The notes under the pieces are model-generated. The model made no database searches. It was not told where the DNA came from and saw only the letters and a program-made list of their open reading frames with translations. A stretch of 5,690 bases of DNA. It comes from Lachnoclostridium sp. UBA2905 (GTDB lineage: Bacteria > Bacillota > Clostridia > Lachnospirales > Lachnospiraceae). Of the stretch, positions 1-5,241 are shown in pieces; the stretch's first letter is position 1; each line of letters opens with the position of its first letter. Made by a program: the position numbers and the translations under genes. Location: the NCBI GenBank assembly GCA_002349525.1, contig DEDL01000022.1:1-5690 (forward strand). The letters are read 5' to 3'.

Positions 1-101
1 TAGTTTTGTTTAGAGACAGGATGGGTACAAACGAACTGTCTTCGTAGTCAGTAAAACATATTATTTCTTTTTTGTCAACAGCTGCAGATGTGGAATTCTT
101 C

Positions 102-130
102 TCGACTGAGATAAATTTAAAGGGTATAAT
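102..130 (+). promoter_or_regulatory. Sigma-A-like promoter of spoVT
   Basis: A perfect -10 hexamer TATAAT lies at 125-130. A 4/6 match to the -35 consensus, TCGACT, lies at 102-107, with the optimal 17-bp spacing. Transcription would start near 137, giving a leader of about 84 nt before the spoVT ATG. In Bacillus subtilis spoVT is under the forespore factor sigma-G; I found no convincing sigma-G pair here, so vegetative or mixed control is possible. The assignment rests on consensus matching only. Confidence 0.55.
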
Positions 131-133
131 TAA

Positions 134-210
134 CCTCCATTTACAAATAATAGTAGTACCTTTCAATTCTGAAGGTGTAAATTTTAGCCGCTATTAAATG
201 TAAATGGAGG
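134..210 (+). promoter_or_regulatory. Inverted repeat in spoVT leader that covers the ribosome binding site
   Basis: The arms at 134-145 (cctccatttaca) and 199-210 (tgtaaatggagg) are perfect 12-bp reverse complements. The right arm ends in GGAGG, the Shine-Dalgarno sequence of spoVT, 10 nt before its ATG. The left arm begins 4 bp after the -10 hexamer, so it sits at the transcription start. A smaller hairpin lies inside the loop: 158-165 pairs with 170-176, with one bulged T. Two readings are possible: an RNA stem that masks the ribosome binding site, or a pair of protein-binding half sites flanking the leader, for example for SpoVT itself. If transcription starts at about 137, only 9 of the 12 left-arm bases are in the RNA. 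Confidence 0.6.
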
Positions 211-220
211 AATTTTATAT

Positions 221-760
221 ATGAAGGCTACCGGAATTGTACGTAGAATTGATGATTTAGGAAGGGTTGTCATCCCAAAGGAAATTCGAAGAACCTTAAG
301 AATCAGAGAAAGTGATCCTATAGAGATATTCACTGGACGTGACGGCGAAATCATATTGCAGAAATATTCACCTATAAATGAACTGAGTGATGTCGCAAAA
401 ATCTACTGTGAATCACTTTCAAAAGCCTGTGGACAGATTGCATGTATAACAGACAGAGACCAGATAATAGCCATAAGCGGAGGCAAAAAAGATTATCTTA
501 TGAGACACATCCATCCCGAACTGGAAAATGTTATTGAAAAAAGAGAAACCTTTACAGCCCGTATGAGCGATATAAATTATTGCAGAATAGTTGATGGTGA
601 CGATACACCTGTTGAAACAATAAGTCCAATAATATGCTCTGGCGATATAATTGGCTGCGTATGCATACTTGGCAAATCTCCTGATACCAATCTTGGAATT
701 ACCGATGAGAAGCTGACTTCATATACAGCAGCATTTCTTGCTTCCCAGATGGAGGCCTGA
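221..760 (+). CDS. spoVT: Stage V sporulation protein T (AbrB-family transcriptional regulator)
   Basis: SpoVT is a DNA-binding regulator that in Bacillus is made in the forespore and modulates sigma-G-dependent genes. The 179-residue product matches the length of B. subtilis SpoVT (178). Residues 1-50 form the AbrB/MazE swapped-hairpin DNA-binding domain and are nearly identical to the family: MKATGIVRRIDDLGRVVIPK, then EIRRTLRIRE. Residues from about 55 to 177 form the GAF-like sensory domain, which is more diverged, as is usual between genera. The C-terminus (AAFLASQMEA) also matches the family. The start is fixed by the conserved MKATGIVRR and by GGAGG at 206-210. The gene is monocistronic here, ending at a terminator and converging on spoVG. 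Its leader contains a striking inverted repeat. The identification is secure; the regulon and any sporulation role in this organism are inferred. Confidence 0.97.
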   Translation: MKATGIVRRIDDLGRVVIPKEIRRTLRIRESDPIEIFTGRDGEIILQKYSPINELSDVAKIYCESLSKACGQIACITDRDQIIAISGGKKDYLMRHIHPELENVIEKRETFTARMSDINYCRIVDGDDTPVETISPIICSGDIIGCVCILGKSPDTNLGITDEKLTSYTAAFLASQMEA

Positions 761-804
761 CACTCATTCTGCAATTCATCTTGGTTCAGCTTAGTCTTAA
801 CCTG

Positions 805-884
805 CCGGCAATCTGACGGACCGGCAATTTGATGAACCGGCAATCTGATAGACCGGCAATCTGACGGACCTGCAAGCCTGATGA
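805..884. repeat. Five tandem copies of a 16-bp unit
   Basis: Head-to-tail 16-bp units begin at 805, 821, 837, 853 and 869. Units 1 and 4 are identical (ccggcaatctgacgga), units 2 and 3 differ at a few positions, and unit 5 is degenerate (starts cctgcaag). Because each unit begins with the self-complementary CCGG, neighbouring units can pair; for example TGCCGG at 803-808 pairs perfectly with CCGGCA at 821-826. The array lies between the spoVT stop codon and the terminator, so it would be in the spoVT 3' untranslated RNA. The unit length is not a multiple of three and there are no spacers. The array is more GC-rich than the flanking DNA. Function unknown. Confidence 0.88.
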
Positions 885-910
885 CTCTTAAATCTCAATA
901 CAATAACAGA

Positions 911-957
911 AAGGCAGCGCAAATTATTATGCGTTGCCTTCTCTTTTTCTTTTCTTT
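911..957 (+). terminator. Intrinsic terminator of spoVT, possibly bidirectional
   Basis: An 11-bp stem (911-921 aaggcagcgca with 930-940 tgcgttgcctt, one G-U pair) encloses an 8-nt loop. It is followed by a T-rich tail (941-957, ctctttttcttttcttt). This is a textbook rho-independent terminator for the plus strand. Read on the minus strand, the same stem lies 24 bp beyond the spoVG stop, is preceded by an A-rich stretch and is followed by a weaker T-rich run, so it may also end the spoVG operon. Confidence 0.87.
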
Positions 958-964
958 AAACGTA

Positions 965-1240
965 TTATGCTTCTAAGTCACATTTTTCAAGTTCTTCTTC
1001 ATACTTTTCAAGAATAATTTTCTGAATGGAATTTCTGGTTTCAGAATTAATAGGATGTGCTATATCCTTATACTCTCCGTCTCCTGCCTTCCTGCTTGGC
1101 ATTGCAATAAACATACCCTTCTCACCATCAATAACCTTAATATCATGTATAACAAATACATCATCAATTGTTATTGAAGCAATGGCCTTCATCTTACTGT
1201 CATTGCCTTTCATTCTTACCCTCACATCAGTAATCTGCAT
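965..1240 (-). CDS. spoVG: Septation/regulatory protein SpoVG
   Basis: SpoVG is a small nucleic-acid-binding global regulator, known from Bacillus for effects on asymmetric septation and from Staphylococcus and Listeria as a DNA/RNA-binding regulator. The 91-residue product is close to the family length (97 in B. subtilis). It carries the hallmark stretches MQITDVRVR, KAIASITIDDVFVIHDIKVI, MFIAMPSRK and DIAHPINSETR, then a charged helical tail. A strong Shine-Dalgarno, GGAAGGAG, lies at 1249-1256, 8 nt before the ATG. It is the last gene of a minus-strand operon, 59 bp after the GlgD-like gene. I saw no convincing sigma-H promoter in that gap, although Bacillus spoVG uses sigma-H, so expression probably depends at least partly on the upstream operon promoter. 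Confidence 0.97.
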   Translation of the reverse strand: MQITDVRVRMKGNDSKMKAIASITIDDVFVIHDIKVIDGEKGMFIAMPSRKAGDGEYKDIAHPINSETRNSIQKIILEKYEEELEKCDLEA

Positions 1241-1299
1241 ATTGCGTTCTCCTTCCTATACACTTTCATATGTATTTGAAAATGCTCGTACAAAGAACT

Positions 1300-2265
1300 C
1301 TATGTTGTGCCGAGTATCATACCAATATTATCAGTCCGTCCTATGTAAGTTGTATTTGCTCGAATCGTACTATGACTACCAACAATACAATTCTCTATAT
1401 AAGCATTATCCCCAATATAAACATCATCCAATATAACTGAATTTTTAATCTTAGAATTATGCCCTATATATACTTCGTCAAATATAACCGAATTATCAAC
1501 CGCTCCATTAATAACACAGCCATTAGAAATAATACTGTTGCAGACCTTAGCTAACTCATTGTACTTAGCTGGTGGATTGTCCTTAAAAACAGTATGTATT
1601 TCCGGTTTCTTTCTAAAAAAAACATGTCTGACCTCACTATTAAGAAATTCCATATTGACCTTATAATAAGATGTCATATCTGAAATCATTCTGCCATATT
1701 CACCAATCATATAACATAGTCCATTTTTGGAACCTATGATATTATACATCATTTTATTAAATATTTCAAATGTATCTGGCAGTAAATTTATGCTTCTATT
1801 TTGCACGTTATCATTAATATTTTTAAATAATTTCATACAAGTTTCTTTGCTAGTTACAAAACATCCCATATATTCGTTGGAATCGTTAGTAAGATACGTT
1901 ACATCTGCATTTTTTAAAATATGTTTTGAAAGTACCTCCTCGTAATCTATACGGCAAATACTCCCTGCATATGAAACAATAACATATTCTTCATTACATG
2001 CATTCAAATAATTATCTACATCATTGCTTATCACAGGACGACACCATTCAAGGTTTCCCACGTATGCCATATCATCCCTGGAATTCGGAATACATAATAT
2101 ATTTTCTATTCCTGAATTCACCATATTATCAAGTACAATATCCACGCATCTGAACATTGACGCAATCTCTAACGACGCAACAGATACGATATTTCTGTCA
2201 TCATTGTCATGTATACCGGCCAACTGTCTCATCATGTGCGGCATAATAATTCCTACAGCATTCAT
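1300..2265 (-). CDS. Degenerate GlgD-like protein (ADP-glucose pyrophosphorylase-family pseudoenzyme)
   Basis: The 321-residue product resembles GlgD, the non-catalytic partner of GlgC in Firmicutes, but is about 50 residues shorter than usual from memory of the family. Recognisable parts are an N-terminal strand (MNAVGIIM), the helix VLDNMVNSGIENI (44-56), EEYVIVSYAGSICRIDYEEVL (92-112), the SYYKVNMEFLNSEVR segment (199-213), and DNPPAKY plus a C-terminal left-handed beta-helix from about 240 to 309 with hexapeptide-type repeats (SVIFDEVYIG, SVILDDVYIG). The LAGG loop is replaced by MPHMMRQLAG, and the loop between ADVT and the following strand is cut short, removing the sugar-phosphate-binding part. 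It starts 4 bp after the GlgC-like stop; its Shine-Dalgarno AGGTGA (2270-2275) overlaps that stop codon, implying coupled translation. The frame is intact, so it is not an obvious pseudogene. Catalysis is very unlikely; function unknown. Confidence 0.82.
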   Translation of the reverse strand: MNAVGIIMPHMMRQLAGIHDNDDRNIVSVASLEIASMFRCVDIVLDNMVNSGIENILCIPNSRDDMAYVGNLEWCRPVISNDVDNYLNACNEEYVIVSYAGSICRIDYEEVLSKHILKNADVTYLTNDSNEYMGCFVTSKETCMKLFKNINDNVQNRSINLLPDTFEIFNKMMYNIIGSKNGLCYMIGEYGRMISDMTSYYKVNMEFLNSEVRHVFFRKKPEIHTVFKDNPPAKYNELAKVCNSIISNGCVINGAVDNSVIFDEVYIGHNSKIKNSVILDDVYIGDNAYIENCIVGSHSTIRANTTYIGRTDNIGMILGTT

Positions 2266-2269
2266 GAGA

Positions 2270-3415
2270 TCACCTGTCTTTCACCATGTATCTGCCTGAT
2301 GGAAGCTTTCCGTTACTGTAATCCTCTCTGGATGTTCTACCTATAATAACTGTATCACGGCCTATTGTGACATACGAAGGAATTACACTTCCTGCACCAA
2401 CTGCCACAAGTCCGGAATGATATCCTCCCTGTGCATTACTGCCTATGTCATCTCCGTCTCCAATAAAGCATTCACTTCCTATTGTACAGCCATCCGCTAC
2501 AATTCCCTTATTGATAATAGTATTCTTACCAATATAGGTTCCATCCATTATAATAGAATCCTTCACCACAGCGCCTTCTTCAATAACAACATCTGAACCA
2601 ATAACAGAACCTGTTACTTCACCATATATCTCGCACGAACTGCCAATAACAGCCCTCTTAGTAACACCCTTTCCGGAAATATACTGTGGCATGCGCCTTC
2701 TGTCATTAGAATATACTTTGCGGAACTCCTCATACAGATTAAGATTAGATACTTCATTAACCAGGTCCATATTAGCATCCCAGTAATCCTTAAGATTATT
2801 AATATCCCTCCAGTAGCCGTTGTACTTATAGGAAGCAATACGCTTTCCTCTCCATAAACAGTACGGCAGGACATGTCTGCCAAATTCAAGTCCCGGATAA
2901 CCCTTCAAATCAACAAGTATCTCTCTTAAAACCTTCCATGAAAAAATATAAACACCCATGGATGCAAGTGCCATCTTATGTTCATTAGCCTTATTATCAA
3001 ATCTGTATATCATTCCATTATCATCTGTATGCATAATTCCAAACCGCTTTGCTTCCCTTGCACATAAAGGAAGTCCGGCTACAGTAACATCTGCGCCCTT
3101 TTTAATATGTTCCTTCAGCATGAGCCTGTAATTCATCTTATATATGTGCGCACCATCAACAATAAGAACATATTCAGGATTCTTCTCTTCAAGATAATTA
3201 AGTTCATTACATACGGCAGCCGCCGTACCAACATAATTCTTCAACAGTTTCACAGATTCAATACCAGAATTATTGCAATTACTAAGTGCAAAATCGATGA
3301 TGCGGTATTTTCCACCAAATGATGTTGTTGAAATGATATTGCCATCACTCAGAATTCCAAGATCTGCCTGTGCTTCTCCACCTGCAAGAAGCATTGCTAC
3401 CATTTCATGAACCAC
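2270..3415 (-). CDS. GlgC-like protein lacking catalytic motifs (pseudo-ADP-glucose pyrophosphorylase)
   Basis: The product is 381 residues from a GTG start; GlgC proteins are usually about 400-430. Family features, numbered from that GTG: LLAGG (9-13), FGGKYRIIDFALSNCNNSGI (33-52), PEYVLIVDGAHIYKMNY (80-96), RFGIM (124-128), ASMGVYIFSWKVL (151-163), GYWRDIN (200-206), ANMDL, PQYISG, then a C-terminal left-handed beta-helix (about 253-360). Active glucose-1-phosphate adenylyltransferases have GGxGxRL and KxAKP after the LAGG; both basic motifs are missing here. SGDH has become DGAH, losing the catalytic metal-binding Asp, and FxEKP has become FDNKA. About 45 residues between SGI and YVGTA are absent. 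The GTG at 3415 is preferred because GAGGTGA (3420-3426) precedes it at ideal spacing. The upstream in-frame ATG at 3436 has no ribosome binding site and would add seven residues. It is the first gene of the operon with the GlgD-like gene and spoVG. Confidence 0.85.
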   Translation of the reverse strand: MVHEMVAMLLAGGEAQADLGILSDGNIISTTSFGGKYRIIDFALSNCNNSGIESVKLLKNYVGTAAAVCNELNYLEEKNPEYVLIVDGAHIYKMNYRLMLKEHIKKGADVTVAGLPLCAREAKRFGIMHTDDNGMIYRFDNKANEHKMALASMGVYIFSWKVLREILVDLKGYPGLEFGRHVLPYCLWRGKRIASYKYNGYWRDINNLKDYWDANMDLVNEVSNLNLYEEFRKVYSNDRRRMPQYISGKGVTKRAVIGSSCEIYGEVTGSVIGSDVVIEEGAVVKDSIIMDGTYIGKNTIINKGIVADGCTIGSECFIGDGDDIGSNAQGGYHSGLVAVGAGSVIPSYVTIGRDTVIIGRTSREDYSNGKLPSGRYMVKDR

Positions 3416-3419
3416 ATTA

Positions 3420-3426
3420 TCACCTC
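3420..3426 (-). promoter_or_regulatory. Ribosome binding site that places the GlgC-like start at GTG 3415
   Basis: On the minus strand GAGGTGA occupies 3426-3420. Its GAGG core is 7 nt before an in-frame GTG at 3415-3413. The alternative ATG at 3436-3434 lies upstream of this site and is preceded only by A/T-rich sequence. The resulting N-terminus (VVHEMVAMLLAGG) has the short leader before MVAMLLAGG that is usual for clostridial GlgC proteins. Confidence 0.7.
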
Positions 3427-3452
3427 GCCCTTCCATATTATTTTATGGTTTG

Positions 3453-3489
3453 TTTACAAAAGTATAATACATTGTAAATTATTTGTAAA
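3453..3489. promoter_or_regulatory. Operator-like TTGTAAA repeats around the operon promoter
   Basis: Three copies of one heptamer lie in 37 bp: TTTACAA at 3453-3459 (inverted), TTGTAAA at 3472-3478 and TTGTAAA at 3483-3489. The last two are spaced 11 bp apart, one helical turn, and the third overlaps the -35. The first covers the predicted transcription start. This looks like a repressor operator, but the motif is A/T-rich and could arise by chance. No regulator can be named. Confidence 0.35.
3461..3489 (-). promoter_or_regulatory. Sigma-A-like promoter of the GlgC-like/GlgD-like/spoVG operon
   Basis: On the minus strand the -35 is TTTACA (3489-3484, 5/6) and the -10 is TATACT (3466-3461, 5/6), with 17-bp spacing. 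Transcription would begin near 3454, about 39 nt before the preferred GTG start. Just upstream of the -35 (3490-3513) the DNA is A/T-rich, with a 6-bp inverted repeat around a T6 run (3495-3512), resembling an UP element. Confidence 0.72.
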
Positions 3490-3556
3490 GGGAGTTTCTA
3501 TTTTTTTAGAAATTATTTGAATAAATACGGTCTTACGACTTATTTTCAAATGCTAA

Positions 3557-3585
3557 TTGTCTTTTGTGGTTCTGAAGTATATAAT
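3557..3585 (+). promoter_or_regulatory. Sigma-A-like promoter of murC
   Basis: TTGTCT at 3557-3562 (4/6 to the -35 consensus) and a perfect TATAAT at 3580-3585 are separated by 17 bp. Transcription would start near 3592, about 52 nt before the first murC ATG. It diverges from the GlgC-like operon promoter about 70 bp away. Confidence 0.72.
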
Positions 3586-3597
3586 AAATCCATAAAT

Positions 3598-3631
3598 ATA
3601 TCAGACGGAAGCTTGTAGAAGTGTCGGATAT
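3598..3631 (+). promoter_or_regulatory. Possible hairpin in murC leader
   Basis: ATATC (3598-3602) pairs with GATAT (3627-3631). After one mismatch, GACG (3604-3607) pairs with TGTC (3622-3625, one G-U). The loop is 14 nt. The stem ends 2 nt before the Shine-Dalgarno-like AAAGGATGG at 3634-3642. It is modest, and could be chance in A/T-rich DNA. Confidence 0.28.
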
Positions 3632-3643
3632 CGAAAGGATGGT

Positions 3644-5035
3644 ATGATAATTATGTATCAAATTGATTTTAATAAACCTGCCAATATTCATTTTATTGGA
3701 ATTGGCGGAATCAGCATGAGCGGACTTGCTGAGCTTCTTTGCAGCAAAGGTTTTCGCATAACAGGCTCAGACTCCCATGAAAGTGACATTACAGACCATT
3801 TGGAAACACTTGGAATAAAAATATATTATGGACAAAGACCAGAAAACATTGCAGAAGATACAGATCTTGTAGTATATACAGCAGCAATTTCTCCTGACAA
3901 CCCTGAATATATGGAGGCAGTCAACAAAAAAATTCCTATGCTCGTACGTGCGGACATGATTGGACAGATAATGAAGAATTATCAAAATGCCATTGCTGTT
4001 GCCGGAACTCATGGAAAGACAACAACAACATCTCTTCTTACACATATATATGTAGATGCCGATCTTGACCCTACAGTTTCTGTAGGAGCAACTCTGGATA
4101 TTCTCCATGGCAATGTAAGAGTTGGTGGTTCTAAATACTGGATTATGGAGGCCTGTGAATATACAAACAGTTTCCTTTCATTTAATCCTACCGTAAGTAT
4201 CATACTTAATATAGAAGAAGATCATCTTGATTTCTTTAAAGATATTAACGATATCCGTCATTCCTTCAGATTATTTGCCGAGAAGCTTCCTGCGGACGGA
4301 ATACTTATTATAAATAAGGATATAGACAATTATGAAGAGATCTGTCAGGGACTTCCATGTAAGGTTGTAACCTACAGCTCCAAGGATTCATCAGCAGATT
4401 ACTATTCAGCTGATATAACATATAATGAACGTGGCTGTGGTTCATATTACCTTTACGTCAGAGGCGAGAAGAAGGGACATCCTTCACTTAACATAATTGG
4501 CGAACATAATGTGAGCAATTCTCTTGCTGCTATTGCAGCGGCATATGAGCAGGGAGTTTCCCTGGATAATATAAAGCTTGGCCTTAAGAGCTTCCATGGA
4601 GCAGACAGACGTTTCCAGATTAAGGGAGAGCTTGCAGGCATAACAATTGTTGATGATTATGCACATCATCCATCTGAGATTGCTGCAACATTGAAATCTG
4701 CTGCAACATTTCCTAACAAAAGTGTATGGTGTGTTTTCCAGCCACATACTTATACAAGAACAAGAGCCTTCCTGAAGGAATTTGCTGCATCACTTTCCCT
4801 TGCGGACCATGTTATCGTTACAGATATATATGCAGCCCGCGAAAAGGATCCTGGAGATATATCTTCAAAGGATCTTTACAACGAAATGGTAAAACTTGGT
4901 GTCGACTGTTACTATATTTCGGATTTCGAAGAAATTAAGAATTTTATTTTAACTAACTGTGTCAACGGTGATATGTTGATAACTATGGGGGCCGGAGACG
5001 TTGTAACTATTGGGGATGACCTCTTAGGCTACTAG
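3644..5035 (+). CDS. murC: UDP-N-acetylmuramate--L-alanine ligase
   Basis: MurC is the cytoplasmic ATP-dependent ligase that adds L-alanine to UDP-MurNAc, the first step of the peptidoglycan stem peptide. The 463-residue product is full length and all Mur-ligase signatures are present: the N-terminal UDP-binding loop GIGGISMSG (19-27), the ATP P-loop GTHGKTTTT (121-129), EACEY (169-173), EEDHLD (191-196), GEHNVSNSLAA (286-296), the DRRF segment (321-324), DDYAHHPSE (337-345) and QPHTYTRT (366-373). No key residue seems missing. Two starts are possible. ATG 3644 is very close to AAAGGA (about 4 nt). ATG 3653 gives MYQIDFNKP, which resembles the usual N-terminus of clostridial MurC, but is 13 nt from the same site. 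The gene has its own promoter and no partner mur gene on either side within the window. Confidence 0.97.
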   Translation: MIIMYQIDFNKPANIHFIGIGGISMSGLAELLCSKGFRITGSDSHESDITDHLETLGIKIYYGQRPENIAEDTDLVVYTAAISPDNPEYMEAVNKKIPMLVRADMIGQIMKNYQNAIAVAGTHGKTTTTSLLTHIYVDADLDPTVSVGATLDILHGNVRVGGSKYWIMEACEYTNSFLSFNPTVSIILNIEEDHLDFFKDINDIRHSFRLFAEKLPADGILIINKDIDNYEEICQGLPCKVVTYSSKDSSADYYSADITYNERGCGSYYLYVRGEKKGHPSLNIIGEHNVSNSLAAIAAAYEQGVSLDNIKLGLKSFHGADRRFQIKGELAGITIVDDYAHHPSEIAATLKSAATFPNKSVWCVFQPHTYTRTRAFLKEFAASLSLADHVIVTDIYAAREKDPGDISSKDLYNEMVKLGVDCYYISDFEEIKNFILTNCVNGDMLITMGAGDVVTIGDDLLGY

Positions 5036-5211
5036 TTATCCACCTTATCCATCAACTTTATACTTTTTTTAGAATTGAATAACTCAGAAAAAACGCTGAT
5101 AAAAAGGATTGTCCTTCTGCCTATATTTTATAGTGATTTTAGGACAATCCTTTAAAGTTATTAACGGTAATCCATCATTTTTCCACGTATAGTTTTGCCG
5201 ATTTATCCACT
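5036..5211 (+). promoter_or_regulatory. Cluster of DnaA-box-like nonamers upstream of the DnaD-domain gene
   Basis: Relative to the DnaA box TTATCCACA, the plus strand has TTATCCACC (5036-5044, 8/9), TTATCCATC (5045-5053, 7/9, directly abutting), TTTTCCACG (5179-5187, 7/9) and TTATCCACT (5203-5211, 8/9). All are in one orientation. The last ends 1 bp before the -35 of the promoter of the downstream gene. Single 8/9 matches also occur inside the GlgD-like gene (for example 2012-2020), so isolated matches are not significant; the clustering and placement are the evidence. Confidence 0.35.
5103..5153. terminator. Perfect 13-bp inverted repeat after murC, probable terminator
   Basis: Arms at 5103-5115 (aaaggattgtcct) and 5141-5153 (aggacaatccttt) are exact reverse complements separated by 25 nt. 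The loop contains a second small stem, CTATA (5121-5125) with TATAG (5129-5133). It lies 67 bp beyond the murC stop, where a terminator is expected, but only three Ts (the end of the stem) close the plus-strand side. The minus-strand side reads TTTTTATC, so the element is at least as good in that direction. Confidence 0.55.
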
Positions 5212-5212
5212 A

Positions 5213-5241
5213 TTTTCAAGATATTTTTATTGTGCTATAAT
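5213..5241 (+). promoter_or_regulatory. Extended -10 promoter of the DnaD-domain gene
   Basis: TATAAT at 5236-5241 is preceded by TGC, giving the extended -10 form TGNTATAAT. TTTTCA at 5213-5218 is a 4/6 -35 match at 17-bp spacing. The predicted start is near 5248, about 30 nt before the ATG. Confidence 0.68.

Noticed and set aside
1..47. Tail of an upstream gene ending at TAG 45-47, with a 6-bp stem (14-19 / 36-41) as its terminator
   Set aside because: The open stretch is only 14 codons with no recognisable motif, other frames stop even earlier, and the stem lacks an adjacent T-run. No gene can be supported here.
71..79. Spo0A box (TTTGTCAAC) upstream of spoVT
   Set aside because: It departs from the TGTCGAA core at the informative central positions; a single weak match is not evidence.
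577..843. Minus-strand open frame overlapping spoVT and the 16-bp repeats
   Set aside because: No recognisable protein, antisense to a secure gene, and the repeat unit is not a multiple of three, so it is not a coding repeat.
805..884. CRISPR array
   Set aside because: Units are contiguous with no spacers and are only 16 bp, far below CRISPR repeat length.
1241..1299. Sigma-H promoter for spoVG, as in Bacillus
   Set aside because: No pair matching the sigma-H consensus was found. A possible TTGTAC/TATGAA pair at 17 bp is too weak to annotate.
1026..1436. 136-codon plus-strand open frame over spoVG and the GlgD-like 3' end
   Set aside because: It is antisense to spoVG, whose protein is unmistakable, has no ribosome binding site, and its hydrophobic composition is a by-product of the opposite strand.
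2270..3415. Frameshifted or dead pseudogene
   Set aside because: The frame is open throughout, start and promoter signals are good, and the C-terminal beta-helix is intact. Catalytic loss alone does not make it a decayed gene.
3524..3545. Imperfect palindrome AAATA...TATTT with inner GTC/GAC upstream of murC
   Set aside because: Short, asymmetric and A/T-rich; easily produced by chance.
4453..4747. Minus-strand open frames inside murC
   Set aside because: They are shadows of a full-length, motif-complete MurC in the other strand.
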